Of a stretch of 64,000 nucleotides of DNA, positions 47,061 through 57,986 are shown in pieces. The DNA comes from Phragmites australis. Taxonomy: Eukaryota > Streptophyta > Magnoliopsida > Poales > Poaceae. The position numbers and the translations under genes are program-made. The notes beneath the pieces were generated by a model. The model saw nothing but the letters and a program-made list of their open reading frames with translations, was not told the origin of the DNA and searched no databases. Location: assembly GCF_958298935.1 (NCBI RefSeq), contig NC_084943.1:12269001-12333000 (forward strand). The letters run 5' to 3'. Numbering within the stretch: position 1 is the stretch's first letter; the number at the start of each line of letters is the position of its first letter.

Positions 47061-48597
47061 CGGAAATTCCACACTTTGTGATGAGTTCTGCCGGCTTGGG
47101 CTCGAGATGGTCACGGATGGATTCATTGCCAACCTGGAGATCAAATCCACTCTTCTGGATGAGATCAAGGCAGCTCAGAAGGATGACAAAGGCATGGCCC
47201 GAATCCGAGAGAAGATGAAGATCGGTCATGCCTTATGCTTTTCTGAGGATGAGCAGGGCATTCTGTGGTTTGGGAACCGTCTCATGGTTCCGAAGGTTGA
47301 GGCTTTGAGGAAGAAGATTCTTGATGAGGCTCATGATTCATTGCTCTCTATTCATCCGGGAAGCACAAAAGTGTATCAAGACCTCAAGCCAAGATTTCAG
47401 TGGACTCGCATGAAGTGAGAGATTGCTCGATATGTAGCTGAGTGTGATGTCTGTAGAAGAGTGAAGGCCGAGCTTCTCAAGCCAGCCGGTACACTTCAGC
47501 CCTTGTTCATTCCTTCCTGAAAGTGGGAGAAAATTGGAATGGATTTCATTACCTGCTTGCTGAACACCTCGAATGGGTACGACTATATATGGGTGATTGT
47601 TGACTGATTGACAAAGTCTGCTCATTTCTTGTCCATCAAGACCACATTTTTGGCCAAGCAATATGCGGAGTTGTACCTCACCAGGATAGTTTGCATTCAC
47701 AGTATTCCAAAGAAGATCATTTCTGATCGAGGAACACAATTCACTTCTCATTTCTGGAGGAGTTTCCAAGAGGCTATGGAAACCGAGCTTTTTCACAGCA
47801 CAGCATATCATCCTCAGACAGATGGTCAAACTGAGCGGGTGAATCAGATTCTTGAAGATATGCTCCATGCGTGTGTTCTCACTTATGGGAAGAGGTGGGA
47901 CATATGCTTGCCGTTCGCAAAGTTCTCCTACAACAACAGCTTCCAAGCGAGTATCGACATGTCGCTGTTTGAAGCTCTCTATGGCCAAATATGCCGAACG
48001 CCGTTAAATTGGTCCGAATATGGTGAACAGGCTTTTCTAGGTCCGAATTTGGTCAAGGAGGCAGAAGATCATGTTCTGAATATCTGCAAGAGTCATCTCA
48101 CGGCTCAATCCTGGCAAAAGAGCTATGCGGATCGTCGCCGCCGAGACCTCGAGTTCACAATTGGAGATCATGCATACCTCAAGGTTTCGCCGCTCAGGGG
48201 TGTTCGCCGATTCCAAGTTTGAGGCAAGTTAGTGCCTCGATATGTGGGACCATTCCAGATTGTTGCTCGACGTGGAGAGGTGGTATATCAACTGGACTTG
48301 CCTCCATCTCTCTCCGCCGTGCATAACGTCTTCCACGTGTCACAACTGAAGAAATGCCTCTGAGTTCCAACCGAGGTCATTGATGTTGCACCTCAGGAGT
48401 TGCAGCCAGATTTGTCGTATTGTGAATGGCCGATAAGGATTTTGGGTGAAGCTGAGCGCAACACGCGGCGAAGTTCCATCAAATTCATCAAAGTCCAATG
48501 GAGCAACCACTCGGAAGATGAGGCAACTTGGGAGTGTGAGGATAAGATCCGCTCCAAGTATCTAGAGCTCTTTGAAGGCTTGGAAAAGTCATTGTAA
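47061..48597 (+). pseudogene. Integrase and chromodomain, Tekay copy 2
   Basis: The zinc region ([10 protein letters not shown], then CDVCRR) is split by a TGA at 47416. The core runs from MDFIT near 47540, through TGA codons near 47518 and 47605, to SDRGTQFTSHFW and HPQTDGQTERVNQ, so all three catalytic acids are present. The GPF module follows a TGA at 48220, and another TGA is at 48361. The C-terminal chromodomain-like module (FIKVQWSNHSEDEATWECED) is open to the stop at 48595. Comparison with Tekay copy 1 shows most stops are at CGA, CGG or TGG codons. Confidence 0.88.
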
Positions 48598-48761
48598 ATT
48601 ATGCACAGTTGGAATATTTCGCATGTATGTGTTCATTGCCTTGTTAAATAGAAATGTGCATTGCATTCTATCTCTCACAGCGTGGTTCCTAGACTCATCG
48701 TGCTCTTCCCCGACTCGTACCAAATCTCAAGGCAAGATTCCTTTTAAGGGGGGAGGAGGTT

Positions 48762-51387
48762 TGTCACGTCCCAAATCCTTAATCACATATTTAAGTATAA
48801 TTATGCTTTTTAAGCAATATGTTTAATTTTGTGTAATTTGTTTTGTAACTCTAGAGCAATTCATTTCAAGTCAATTGGATGAGAGGAAGAAATCCAGGAA
48901 AGAAAAGAATGAAATTCGCAGTTAAAGGCCATTGGGTGAGTCCCCTAAACTCCCATGGCAAGAATCCGCCTTTTGAATGGTTGGATTTCGAATTTTGAGC
49001 TAGGGGTTTGAAGTTCATGATTCCTTAATGAATTAGAAGGAATAGCCGAGTTTTGGTTGATTTCGTCATATACATGTTGTCCTACATGGTAGAGAAAGTC
49101 AATGTGGTGCTCTAGGTCCAAGTCCCCACTCCAAATGTTGCCGAAATCGTCGCCGGTGAGAACCCAAAGTGCCCCTGGCGACTCCCAGTGTTCTGACCGC
49201 CACCCCAAGGTCGGTCAGACCACCAGGGGCCAAAACCCTCTACATGGAGGCGGTCTAACCGCATTTTGGTAGTTTGTCCGCGACTCTTGGCGGTCTAACC
49301 GCTAGTATACCTGTGGTCTGACCGCTGTATACCCAGACAACGTATTTACTATTTGATGAAACTTGTAAAATTCATAATAAATTCTCGGTAGCTCCAAAAA
49401 TTATGAAACAATTTTTGTTGGTTTCATAATAACCTACCCTACCTATTACAAATATCCCCAGCCATTAAATAATGAAGTAAATTTCTGAGATTAATTAATT
49501 ATGTTGAAGCTTAATTAATTCACCGTTAATTCATCATAAGTCCAAAATTGATGAATCTAATTTTTCTAGTTTCCTTATGACTTGTTCTATCTAGGAAAAA
49601 TGTTTTCATCCATTATATGCATATTATGGCATATTGTTGCATTTCATCCATACTCATGGCATTGCACGCGTTATTCTTTTTAGAAAACGTCGAGCCGGTG
49701 ATCCAGGAGAGCGAGGGATATTTTGGGCAGCCACCTGAATAGCAATGCAAGCATCTATCATATTAAACCCTGTTAGTTGAATCGAATAAAGTCTAAATAT
49801 TGATAAATTATGCTTATGTATAGGTTTGCATGTATAGGAAGTCGATGTCGGGCTTTTATGGGCAGAACCTATGTTGATCGCATTGTATCTACCTTGAATT
49901 ATTGTTGATCTATATCCTTGTAGCCTGGGTTTATTCATGATATGGTCTAACTTAAAAGTGATGTGAGATGCTTAGCAATGCATAGGTCCTCGGTAGAAGT
50001 CGAGCGGTGGAGCGTCCCATCGTTCGTAAGCTATAGGTTAAATTACTTTCATAATAGTTACCATGTTGGGTTGTTGGTGTTGGTTGAGTGGTGAGTATGA
50101 GACGAGATGTGGGCGGTGTTAGGGGTGTCATCTGCCCTCAAGGAAAGTCCGGGGGTAGTTCGGGAAGGGAACCCGGACACCGTAGGCCGCTTGCATCGTT
50201 CAAGGCCGATCGTCAGGGTAGTTGGCTTTAGCACTTACCTTACTCACCACATGCCGATCTAATGGTAAGGTGAGCCGAATACCTTGGCAGGTGTGGCTTT
50301 GTGGGCGTGGACATCGACGGTGTGAGCGGGCGGGCTTGTAAGCGGTACTAGTTTGCTCCGGGAGTAGTTCTAGTATCACCGCGCCGAGCAACATGCCCCA
50401 CACGGTTGGGGCTGGTTGGGAAAGGTTGTCACGAGTAGCCCCTTGTGGGCACTTTTGCCGGTGGCACAAGCCGTATGGTCCTCATGTTGTGTGGGTCTAG
50501 TAGTAACCCCCTGCAGGGTGTATAAACAGTTCGAACTGCCGCGCTCTCGGTCATGAGCATGCTATTGTTTTATTTGCACCCGATCATAGAATTCTCGTGG
50601 TTGCTTCGGTTGTATGGTTCGGATATGTGGTTTGTGTTTCGGATATGTGGGAGGTGGTCGAGATGGTACTTGTTATACATTGATACTAATGTGGTTTCAG
50701 TTTCATATGATCAGTTGGTAGTTGCAGGGTAATTTCATATATGTTGGTTAAGTTAGTTGCTCACACATATGTCTAGGTTGCTTATCGCATATGTTTTACT
50801 TAACCTTGCAGTCTACTTTTGTTAATAGCTCAATGCATAATCCTTGGAGTCGGGATATTATGTAACCATATTTTGTAAGACTTGCGGGTACTTTTGCACT
50901 CAGGGTGCTGCCCTTAAGTTGATGCAGGTTCACAGGTCACCGAGGAGAGGGCGGTGTTTGGCTCTTTTGTGCTTGCCGATCAGGGTGGCGGGCAGGAGTA
51001 GCACACTCTACTTTGAACTCAGTGTTCTGGTATGGAGCCTAAGGTCGTGTGGCTCCATATCCTTTTGTTGTATAGCTTTTAGTCTTCCACTGCTTAGTTC
51101 TTTTGCTGGTTTGGAGTTGAGCAGGTTTTAGTCTTCTCCTATCTCTCTTTTGCTGTAAATTGTGATAACTTATTGCATGTTTAAGAACTTTTAATACAAT
51201 GTTAATTACCCGCTCTTTCTTAAGTTTTGTTGTGATATACATGTTGGGAAGGCATGTGTTCCGATCTTCTGCACAAAACACGTGCCGAGACTACCGGGAT
51301 GATATTTTGGTTAATCATCGAGGTTGTGATTATGAATAATGATTCTCCTGGTGATTAATTAGAATATTATTTGGACGGTTCCTCACA
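48762..51387 (+). repeat. 3' LTR of Tekay copy 2 (2626 bp), with polypurine tract
   Basis: A purine run (AAGGGGGGAGGAGG, about 48746-48759) precedes TGTCACGTCCC. It lacks about 396 bp present in the 5' LTR; the join AGTTAAAGGCCATT at about 48919-48935 shows a TAAA shared by both breakpoints. Confidence 0.92.
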
Positions 51388-52389
51388 TAATAGCCTTGAA
51401 GTGATCTCCTAGCCACACACCATAGGTAGTGTGAAATGTGCCTGATCAGCACTGGCAAAATGGAGACTTTAGTCACTTGCTTGCAAGTGATGAAATCACG
51501 TCTCGTGAGGTAAAGCTGGACAACCTCTGTAGAGTGTAAAATCTGATATATCAGCCATGCTCACGGTTATGAGAGACTTGGATCCTCACATGATTAGTTG
51601 GTTTTGGTTATGGTGATGGAATGGTTTTGGATATGGTTTGGATGTACTAGATGGTACGTCTAGTGAAGGTTTTGATCAAGGTGTTGACCTTAGTGGTGAT
51701 GTTAGTGGGAAGTTGGATTAATCTTCACTTAAATTTAATGTTTTTACATAACTGTATTTTATTATTCACATTTATGCAAATGAACCTTTGTACCAACCTG
51801 CCATTGTTATAAGCCTACATATCATTATTTTCCGCTACATATATCTACAAAGAAGAAAATATATGTCATTTGTTGTAAGAGTTAAATGTTTATTTTTTTA
51901 AAGTATTGCTATTGTTACTTCACCTGTGACGTCCATATGTGTGTTGAACATCTTGGGCACACACAAGCCGCATCTGGTTTTGTCCGTTAAAACAAGGTGT
52001 GACACCTATAGATTGGTTCATGACATATAAAAGATATCAATTGTGAAAATAATACCATAACAAAAACCTACTACTAATAAACCATATAGATTGCTCATGG
52101 GTTATAGATAAACACAAGCAACCTACCATATGAAAACCTACACTAAGTATTATAATAAATTGAAATATGCACATGCAATCCTAGACAAGGCAATGGTTCA
52201 AAACATGAACAAAAATCTAGCTACCATTACCTCATTACCATTGGCTGGGAATTGGGTATATGATGATCATGATCTTCATCAAAGCGCCCAATTTTATACA
52301 CTTGGCTTCTTTGCTTGAACCTTCACTTCATTTTGTGAGCCATGTCTCCAAATCCCATAGCCACCTCAGCCTTCAAGCCTTCTTTGGAA

Positions 52390-54345
52390 CTCGAACTGAT
52401 TGGGACCCCTTCATATTGGTGATGACTTCCTTGGGCAGCCAAATGGGTTGGTTCCACCCCCAATTTTTCTCCCAACCATAAGTGCAACTACCTTACCATT
52501 GTTTCTCTTCTTGATCTTGTAGTGGTTGCTCTTGGTCTTGGTTTTGTAGTTGGGCTTGGTGTAGATGTTGGAGGTCTTGTTGGAGAGGTTCATTGCTTTC
52601 TTCTTCTCATTGGTCTCCTTATTGACTTGTTTGCATTGGAAGGACTTATGGACTTCTTGATGACATTTGAAGCTTGTCATGGTGGATCCCTCCACAAGCT
52701 TCTTCACCATGGTTGCACGGTTGTCTTGAGGAGGTTGGATATAGTTCTTGCCCTTTAATCTTGCCAAGTCCTTCTTGAGCTTTTTCACTTCTTGCTTGAG
52801 CTCATCATTTTCTTGTGCAATGAGTTCATTAGATGGTTCTACAAGAATATTCTCAACACTTATCTCATTGGAAAGGGGTGAACTCAATAGATCAATTAAA
52901 ATAACACAAGAAGTGCAAGCATCTACCTTAGGATTGAATTTAAATAAAGAGGTAGATTGCTCCAAAGGGCCCTTAGTTTGAGATTCAATGCACTCAAATT
53001 TTGCATTAAGCTCATCATGCTCCTTGTTTAGAAAATTAAATTTGCTCAATAGTTGTTCATAATTAAAAACGAAGGTAACATGAATGTCATTGAGGGCATT
53101 GAAATTATTAAGTTTCTTAGATTATTTCTTAAGGGCCATTTGTTGCTCATCGATCAAATGAACGAATTCATCATAGGAGGGAGAATCCTCATCGGATTCA
53201 TCATCACTTACATTACTATCCATACCTTTGGCCATAAGGCACTTGTGTGATTACTTGCACGATGATGACTTACGTGATGATGACTTTGAGGAAGAGGTTC
53301 TCTTGGAGGAGTGGGTGGTGAAGCTCTCATCACTTAAGCTTCAATCTTCATCTTCACTCGCCCATCTTCCTATGCTTACAGATGCTTTGGCTCTTCCTCT
53401 TGTCTCCCTCTTATTCTTGGTCTTCTTCTCCTTCTTGATACGATCAATTGTTTTGACCAAGTCTTTCATGGAGATTCGATGAACAATCTTGGTATTGATC
53501 TTCTTGATGTTCTTCTCCACTTAAGAGATGAGCTTGGCGACTTTGGGATCCATTTCTTCATCACTTGATGTACTTTGCTCATCATCTTCATTGTTGTCTT
53601 CATCTTCATCGTCACTTGAGTTTAACTCTTGCTCTTGCCTCCTCATCTTTACCTTCATGTGTGGGCATGGTTCTTGCTTGCTTGTGAGAGCAAGATTCTT
53701 GGCATCAGATGAGGAAGAGGCTTCCACCCCCATGTTAATGATCATCTCATGGGCTGTGATCTTGCCGATCGCTTGACTTGGAGTCATCTTCTTGATGTCA
53801 TTATTGTCATAGATGATGGAGACTATTAACTTGTTCTTTAGAAGAAGAGCTTAAAATATTCTTCTCACCACTTGATCATCGTCAATTTGTGTTAAACCTA
53901 GTCTATTGATCTCATTGACAAGAATATTCAAACGTGAGTACATGTCATTAGCTCTTTCATGGGCAAATTGTTTGAATCTATTGAGCTTAGTAACAAGAAC
54001 ATGATATTTCTCATTGCGCACATCCTATATGTCTTTGTGTATTTCAATGAGACTATTTAAAATATCATGTGCATTGGTGAGAGAATAAACACGATTAAAT
54101 GCATCAACATTTAAAGGTGATAAAAGGATACTCTTCGCCAATGTATCTAATTGCCTCTCCTTGTTGGAAATATGAGGTCTCATCCCTTCCTCAGTACTCT
54201 CCATATATCTAGACCCTTGGCTTGCAAAAAACAAGACATTAGAATTTTCCAACAAGAGAAAGTTGTGCCATCAAAAAATGGAGCACTTAGGTATCCATCC
54301 CAATCCCGAACGTGACAACTCTAGGATGTTAAGCCTATCAAGAGC
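52390..54345 (-). pseudogene. gag of the SIRE-type Copia element
   Basis: Minus-strand translation from about 54330 gives a SIRE-type Gag. The order is the UBN2-like part (NVDAFNRVYSLTNAHDILNSL near 54030-54120, then ERANDMYSRLNILVNEINRLG near 53900-53970), an acidic Asp/Glu/Ser stretch (53787-53521), Lys/Arg/Ser-rich blocks near 53300-53480, and a coiled-coil region (DELKQEVKKLKKDLARLKGK, near 52740-52800). A zinc-knuckle remnant, FKCHQEVHKSFQC, is near 52640-52680, followed by a basic tail. The longest open piece is 53049-52411 (212 codons). A few stops and shifts separate pieces. No pol follows; the sequence becomes unrecognisable left of about 52390. Confidence 0.85.
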
Positions 54346-54362
54346 ACAAGACTCTGATACCA
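54345..54362 (-). other. Primer-binding site, Copia element
   Basis: The minus strand reads TGGTATCAGAGTCTTGTG two bases inside the LTR end; initiator-Met tRNA type, usual for Copia. Confidence 0.85.
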
Positions 54363-54364
54363 AT

Positions 54365-55526
54365 TGTGAGGAATGGTGACTCCTAGGGGGTAGGGGTGAA
54401 TTAGAACACTTAGAAACTAGTCGGCTCTAAAAAACTTCACAAGATAAACCTATCTCATTTTCTATCTAAATGCGCCCTAGGTTTATCTAGTGTATCTACT
54501 CTACTGGTTAAGAGGATTGCAACCTAATCTAGCAAGGTAAATTGCAAGTAAATAACTGAGGAAACATAAATAAGGTAGAGATACAAACTCGGCACAAGGG
54601 ATTTTTATCCCATGATATCGATGGTATTAATGTCACCCCTAGTCCATGTTGAAGCTCCACAAATGATATATTCCCGGCACGACTCTTCCGATCACGGCTC
54701 TTGAACTACCAAGTCACCAAGATAAAGTCTCAAGCATGATGAGCCACCAAACCACCAAGGCAAGGTCTCACCACTAGCCTCTCTACAGGTCACTTGCCGT
54801 CGTGATCACTTCGGAGCTTGAGCCACCAATGCAAGGGTCTTCGTGTCCCTGTACACGTGTCATGCCACCGCTCCACACCAAGTCGAAAGGTCAACTAGCT
54901 TGAGCCACCAAGGCCCAAGATGTCAGTGAGTCACAAAGACTCTAAGGCATTGATGTATCACTTGGTATAAGCTAGGACCACTTCTTGACCACTTTCAAGC
55001 TGCAACACCTAGCTACAACTCTCTCTAGGCCTATAAGCATTAAACACTCTCTAATTTTGTGCTTAATTGCCTTTGATGATCACTTTAAGCACTTTGATGG
55101 CTTGGATGTCTTCTCAAGTGTGTATGAGCTTCCTCTAGAATCGAGCGGCATACCACATTTCAAATGACTGGGTGGAGGGGTATTTATAGCCTCAAACCCG
55201 TTAACTAGCCATTTTTCCAATGACTCAAAGAAGTTGTTAGCACCTGATGATCCGACGAGAATAGTAGTACTAACACCGGGATCATCCAGTGAGTACAAAC
55301 TCAGAAACTAGCCGCTGGAACTCTACTCAAATCCTTTGTAGGCATCAGACATTCTGATGTGCCTTCAAATCCATTACAGGACCTTCTGGTGAGTTATCTT
55401 GAGCCAGACCATGCCACTTCTTCTTTGCAAGAAATGCTGCAGTGCATTGATTTTCAGAGCACCGAACCTTCAAGGTTGGTTGTTCTTCATTCTTCGACAC
55501 TTCAGTCGCCTATGCAAGAAATTCTC
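54365..55526 (-). repeat. 5' LTR of the Copia element, truncated at its outer end
   Basis: Left end TGTGAGGAATGG at 54365. It aligns with 23138-23536 and 32810-33512, then loses similarity near 55526, just where the other LTR reads on at 36525. About 450 bp of the outer end is missing. A minus-strand TATA box (CTATAAATA) is at 55181-55189. Confidence 0.85.
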
Positions 55527-55599
55527 ACCAAAAAAGGTAACTCTTCTCAAGTTATCGATTTTCTCTCGATCATTCTACTAATGACAAATCTGCGTAGGT

Positions 55600-56758
55600 G
55601 GCTTTTTTAGGAGACGTCTAGCGCGTCCTCACAATCACCAACTTGAGAGACCATCGTGCCTGATGACTCAACCAAAGAGGTAATTTCAATCGAATTATTG
55701 CTCTTTAGTTGGTCATACTTTCGCTCGATAAACTTAAGATAATAATAAATTTTTATTATCTGGTTCTTTGCAGGCTACAGATACGTTGGCTTTGTCTGGC
55801 CCACATGTAACTCGTCCACCGACTCCACCTGTCGGTCCAATAACGAAGAAGGTGACCACCAAAAGGCCAAATTCATGAATCATTTCGCACTTCCCAATTT
55901 TGAAGAGGTTTGACCTGGATTCTAATCTCCACTGGCAGTTTTTTCTTTTCCTGTTCTCTAATTCTGTTGATTGCAGACTATCGACAAAGGCGAAAACCCA
56001 GGCTACTAGCGTCTCGACTAGTCATCCAGGACTAACTTCCTCGGTTGACTCAGCCTCGGCTTCCACTCTTCAGACTAAAGATCCTGCCTCGAGCACGCCC
56101 GAAGAAGACCCTCAACTCAAGGGAAATGAAACCTCAATATCGATCGCAACCAATGACCCATGGGCAGCGAAAAAACTCAAGTAGTTGCCGCCGAGGCCAA
56201 CCACCACAAGAAGCTCGAAGCTAAGAGAGAGAAAATGAACGTAAGTCTGTCCCCGATCACAAGTGCATGATTCGACTATTGGGTGACTAACAAAAGTTAC
56301 TTTCCGGTCTACCTTCTTCAGGCCTTGAGTCCTCCTGTAACAACAAGGAAAAACTTCTTTTTGACGGAATTTAGAAAATCGACGATGACGCCAAGTATTA
56401 GGAGAAACTTAGGAATCAAGTGAAAACCTCATGAGCCGAAAGGAAGGCCATGATGACTAAATGGGATGATGCCATAGCTTAATAGGATGCTGCAGTTCTT
56501 GATCTTCAACAGCTGAAGGAGCAGACACTCGACCTCATGTCCCAATCAGCCTTTGCAAGCACCACCACATTGCTCAGTATCCTCAAGAGTTACAATCCCG
56601 CGCTTGATACCTTATTGGTGACAGTCCGGTTCAACTGTACTAGCGAGGAGGCCGCAAAGCTTGTTGAAAGCATCCAACCAGTGGTCCCAGCCTTCATTGA
56701 GTCGTTAAGGCTTAGCCTGCCTAATGATGATAGTGAGGGGAGTCCCTCGCACTGATGA
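55600..56758 (+). pseudogene. Decayed multi-exon reading frame, unknown protein
   Basis: Three intron-like gaps have GT...AG ends and plant-like sizes: 55680-55773, 55908-55976 (preceded by a T-rich tract) and 56241-56321. The 134-base exon 55774-55907 ends in phase 2 and joins exon 55977-56240 in frame. A TGA near 55874, a frameshift in the A-run near 56170 and stops in the last exon break it. The final exon encodes a Lys/Glu-rich, coiled-coil-like stretch, then SFASTTTL-like, LKSYNPALDTLLV and EEAAKLVESIQPVVPAFIESL, ending at 56755. I recall similar C-termini in grass proteins linked to Gypsy elements (additional ORFs). It lies antisense to the Tat pol at 61-63 kb. Function unknown. Confidence 0.5.
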
Positions 56759-57300
56759 TCCATTTGGCTCTGACACTTTTAAAACATATTTTATGATCTG
56801 AGAATGCCTGCAACAATACTGCATTTTGCCAGTCTATTATGCTTTTGTCTGCTATTCCCTTGTTGATGAAATAGGATTAGCATAAGTAGATGCAATAACT
56901 GATAGGTACATGTTGTCATCATTCTCAAGACCATACGATTACGCATCTATCGATACCTGAAATCTTAACTAGATAAGCCATTAGATGTGCGGCCCTCGAA
57001 TACTTGAGAAGACCATAATAATGAGGAAAATACTAATACATAACTAGAAAAAAGAAAGAGCATATCAAATTATCTATGAACTTTTATCAACTTGCACATT
57101 CAATTAGCATCAAAACATGGACTCGAAAGAGAGCACATGTGAGGCAGACTAGGACTTCAGAACCCTTTTGGCTATTAGGCGTGAGATGTTTGACAATCTC
57201 TGTACTTATGCCTCCTGAGGTACAGTTGTCTTTCATCGATCCAACACATGCCTTAATTGGTTCTATTCAATGTGATCAACGCAGAGCCAGATAAAATTTT

Positions 57301-57430
57301 GCAAAAAACATATAAAAGAATTATGGTATTGTGATGTAGCCCCCAACTCTATGGTCAAAATTTTTGCAAAAAACATATAAAAGAATTGTGGTATTGTGAT
57401 GTAGCCCCTAACTCTATGGTCAAGGAAGAA
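57301..57430. repeat. 65-bp tandem duplication
   Basis: 57301-57365 and 57366-57430 are near-identical, each with GCAAAAAACATATAAAAG and GTGATGTAGCCCC; a few base differences. Confidence 0.85.
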
Positions 57431-57834
57431 ATTACTCGATCGGAGAGTAGAAAATGACATACATGTACCATTGATCGGAGAGTAGTGTTATAGCTCTCGA
57501 CTATGTACTCGATGACGAAGTCGGACAAAGAGTAAAGCTCGTTCTTGACTGAATACTTGAGAGTGCATGCCCCTAAGCATTATGGTTTTAACTACAATGT
57601 GGTTACCGAGTAAACTTGAACCGCTAGGTAGGTGGGCATTAAAAAAGCCCACTCCCATTTGTGTTCATTTTCATTGCAACCTTGGTTTGATGTGTCGTAA
57701 TGGCCGCCCATCCCTCTTTGCAGAGATGAGACAAGCCATAAAGCCCATCCCTCTTTGCAAAGATGAGACAAGCCATAACGCCATCGTTTCGGATCTTGAC
57801 GTCTATGTTTACACAGTATGACCCGTTTCCCCCG

Positions 57835-57844
57835 CTATAAATAG
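57835..57844 (+). promoter_or_regulatory. TATA box
   Basis: CTATAAATAG preceded by a C-rich stretch, about 80 bp upstream of ATG 57925; good match to a plant core promoter. The transcript is unknown because the sequence is cut at 57987. Confidence 0.5.
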
Positions 57845-57986
57845 AGGGGACTCGAAGCCATTTGTCCCTCGTCTCCTTTGTTTCCTTTACCCATTGCATC
57901 CTAGGACTCATAGAGCTTGAAGCCATGGCCTCCACTCCATCTCTGCCTCTTGAGACAATCCCAAAAGTCCTTTCCCCTAGGCCTCT

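Larger units (their letters stand above)
40895..51387 (+). mobile_element. Tekay-type chromovirus copy 2 (10.5 kb), TSD TAACA/TAATA
   Basis: Starts TGTCACGTCCCAAATCC, ends GGTTCCTCACA. Flanks TAACA (40890-40894) and TAATA (51388-51392) differ at one base; the uninterrupted relative near 58860-58880 reads TAACA on its minus strand, so the right copy mutated. LTRs are 2982 and 2626 bp. Gag, zinc knuckle, protease, RT, RNase H, integrase and chromodomain are all present but carry many nonsense codons and a small RT deletion. Confidence 0.92.
37918..52004 (+). mobile_element. Solo LTR of a TGTCACACC family (about 3.6 kb), split by Tekay copy 2, TSD CCTAT
   Basis: Left end TGTCACACCCTGA (37918), right end AAGGTGTGACA (52004), flanked by CCTAT (37913-37917 and 52005-52009). 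Its own sequence is 37918-40894 plus 51393-52004. No primer site or coding domain is seen, and the short frames in the GC-rich part (38267-39307) are not conserved proteins. A reverse-complement relative at 57987-60960 confirms the sequence order across the Tekay insertion point. Orientation is given as read and cannot be fixed without an internal region. Confidence 0.85.
23138..55526 (-). mobile_element. SIRE-type Ty1/Copia element, minus strand, split by four insertions, pol missing
   Basis: Left LTR pieces (23138-23536, 32810-33512, 36525 to about 36968), interior pieces (about 36969-37917, 52010-54364) and the right LTR (54365 to about 55526) form one minus-strand element once insertions with matching TSDs are removed. 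23138-23536 plus 32810-33512 align with 54365 to about 55500. The interior has a SIRE-type gag and a 3' region with many polypurine runs, but no protease, integrase or RT. It is therefore internally deleted or non-autonomous, with about 6 kb of its own sequence. The right end is truncated near 55526, so no TSD can be tested. Confidence 0.85.
56759..57986. other. Noncoding, promoter-like DNA with a short tandem duplication
   Basis: No coding domain. It holds a 65-bp tandem duplication, the TGTAGCCCCCAACTC phrase typical of some grass Gypsy LTR starts, a TATA box and an ATG at 57925 followed by a short frame. It stops where the TGTCACA LTR relative begins at 57987. It could be part of an LTR or of a captured promoter. 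Confidence 0.4.

Noticed and set aside
53528..53776. Ser-rich plus-strand frame
   Set aside because: Antisense to the acidic Asp/Glu/Ser stretch of Copia gag.
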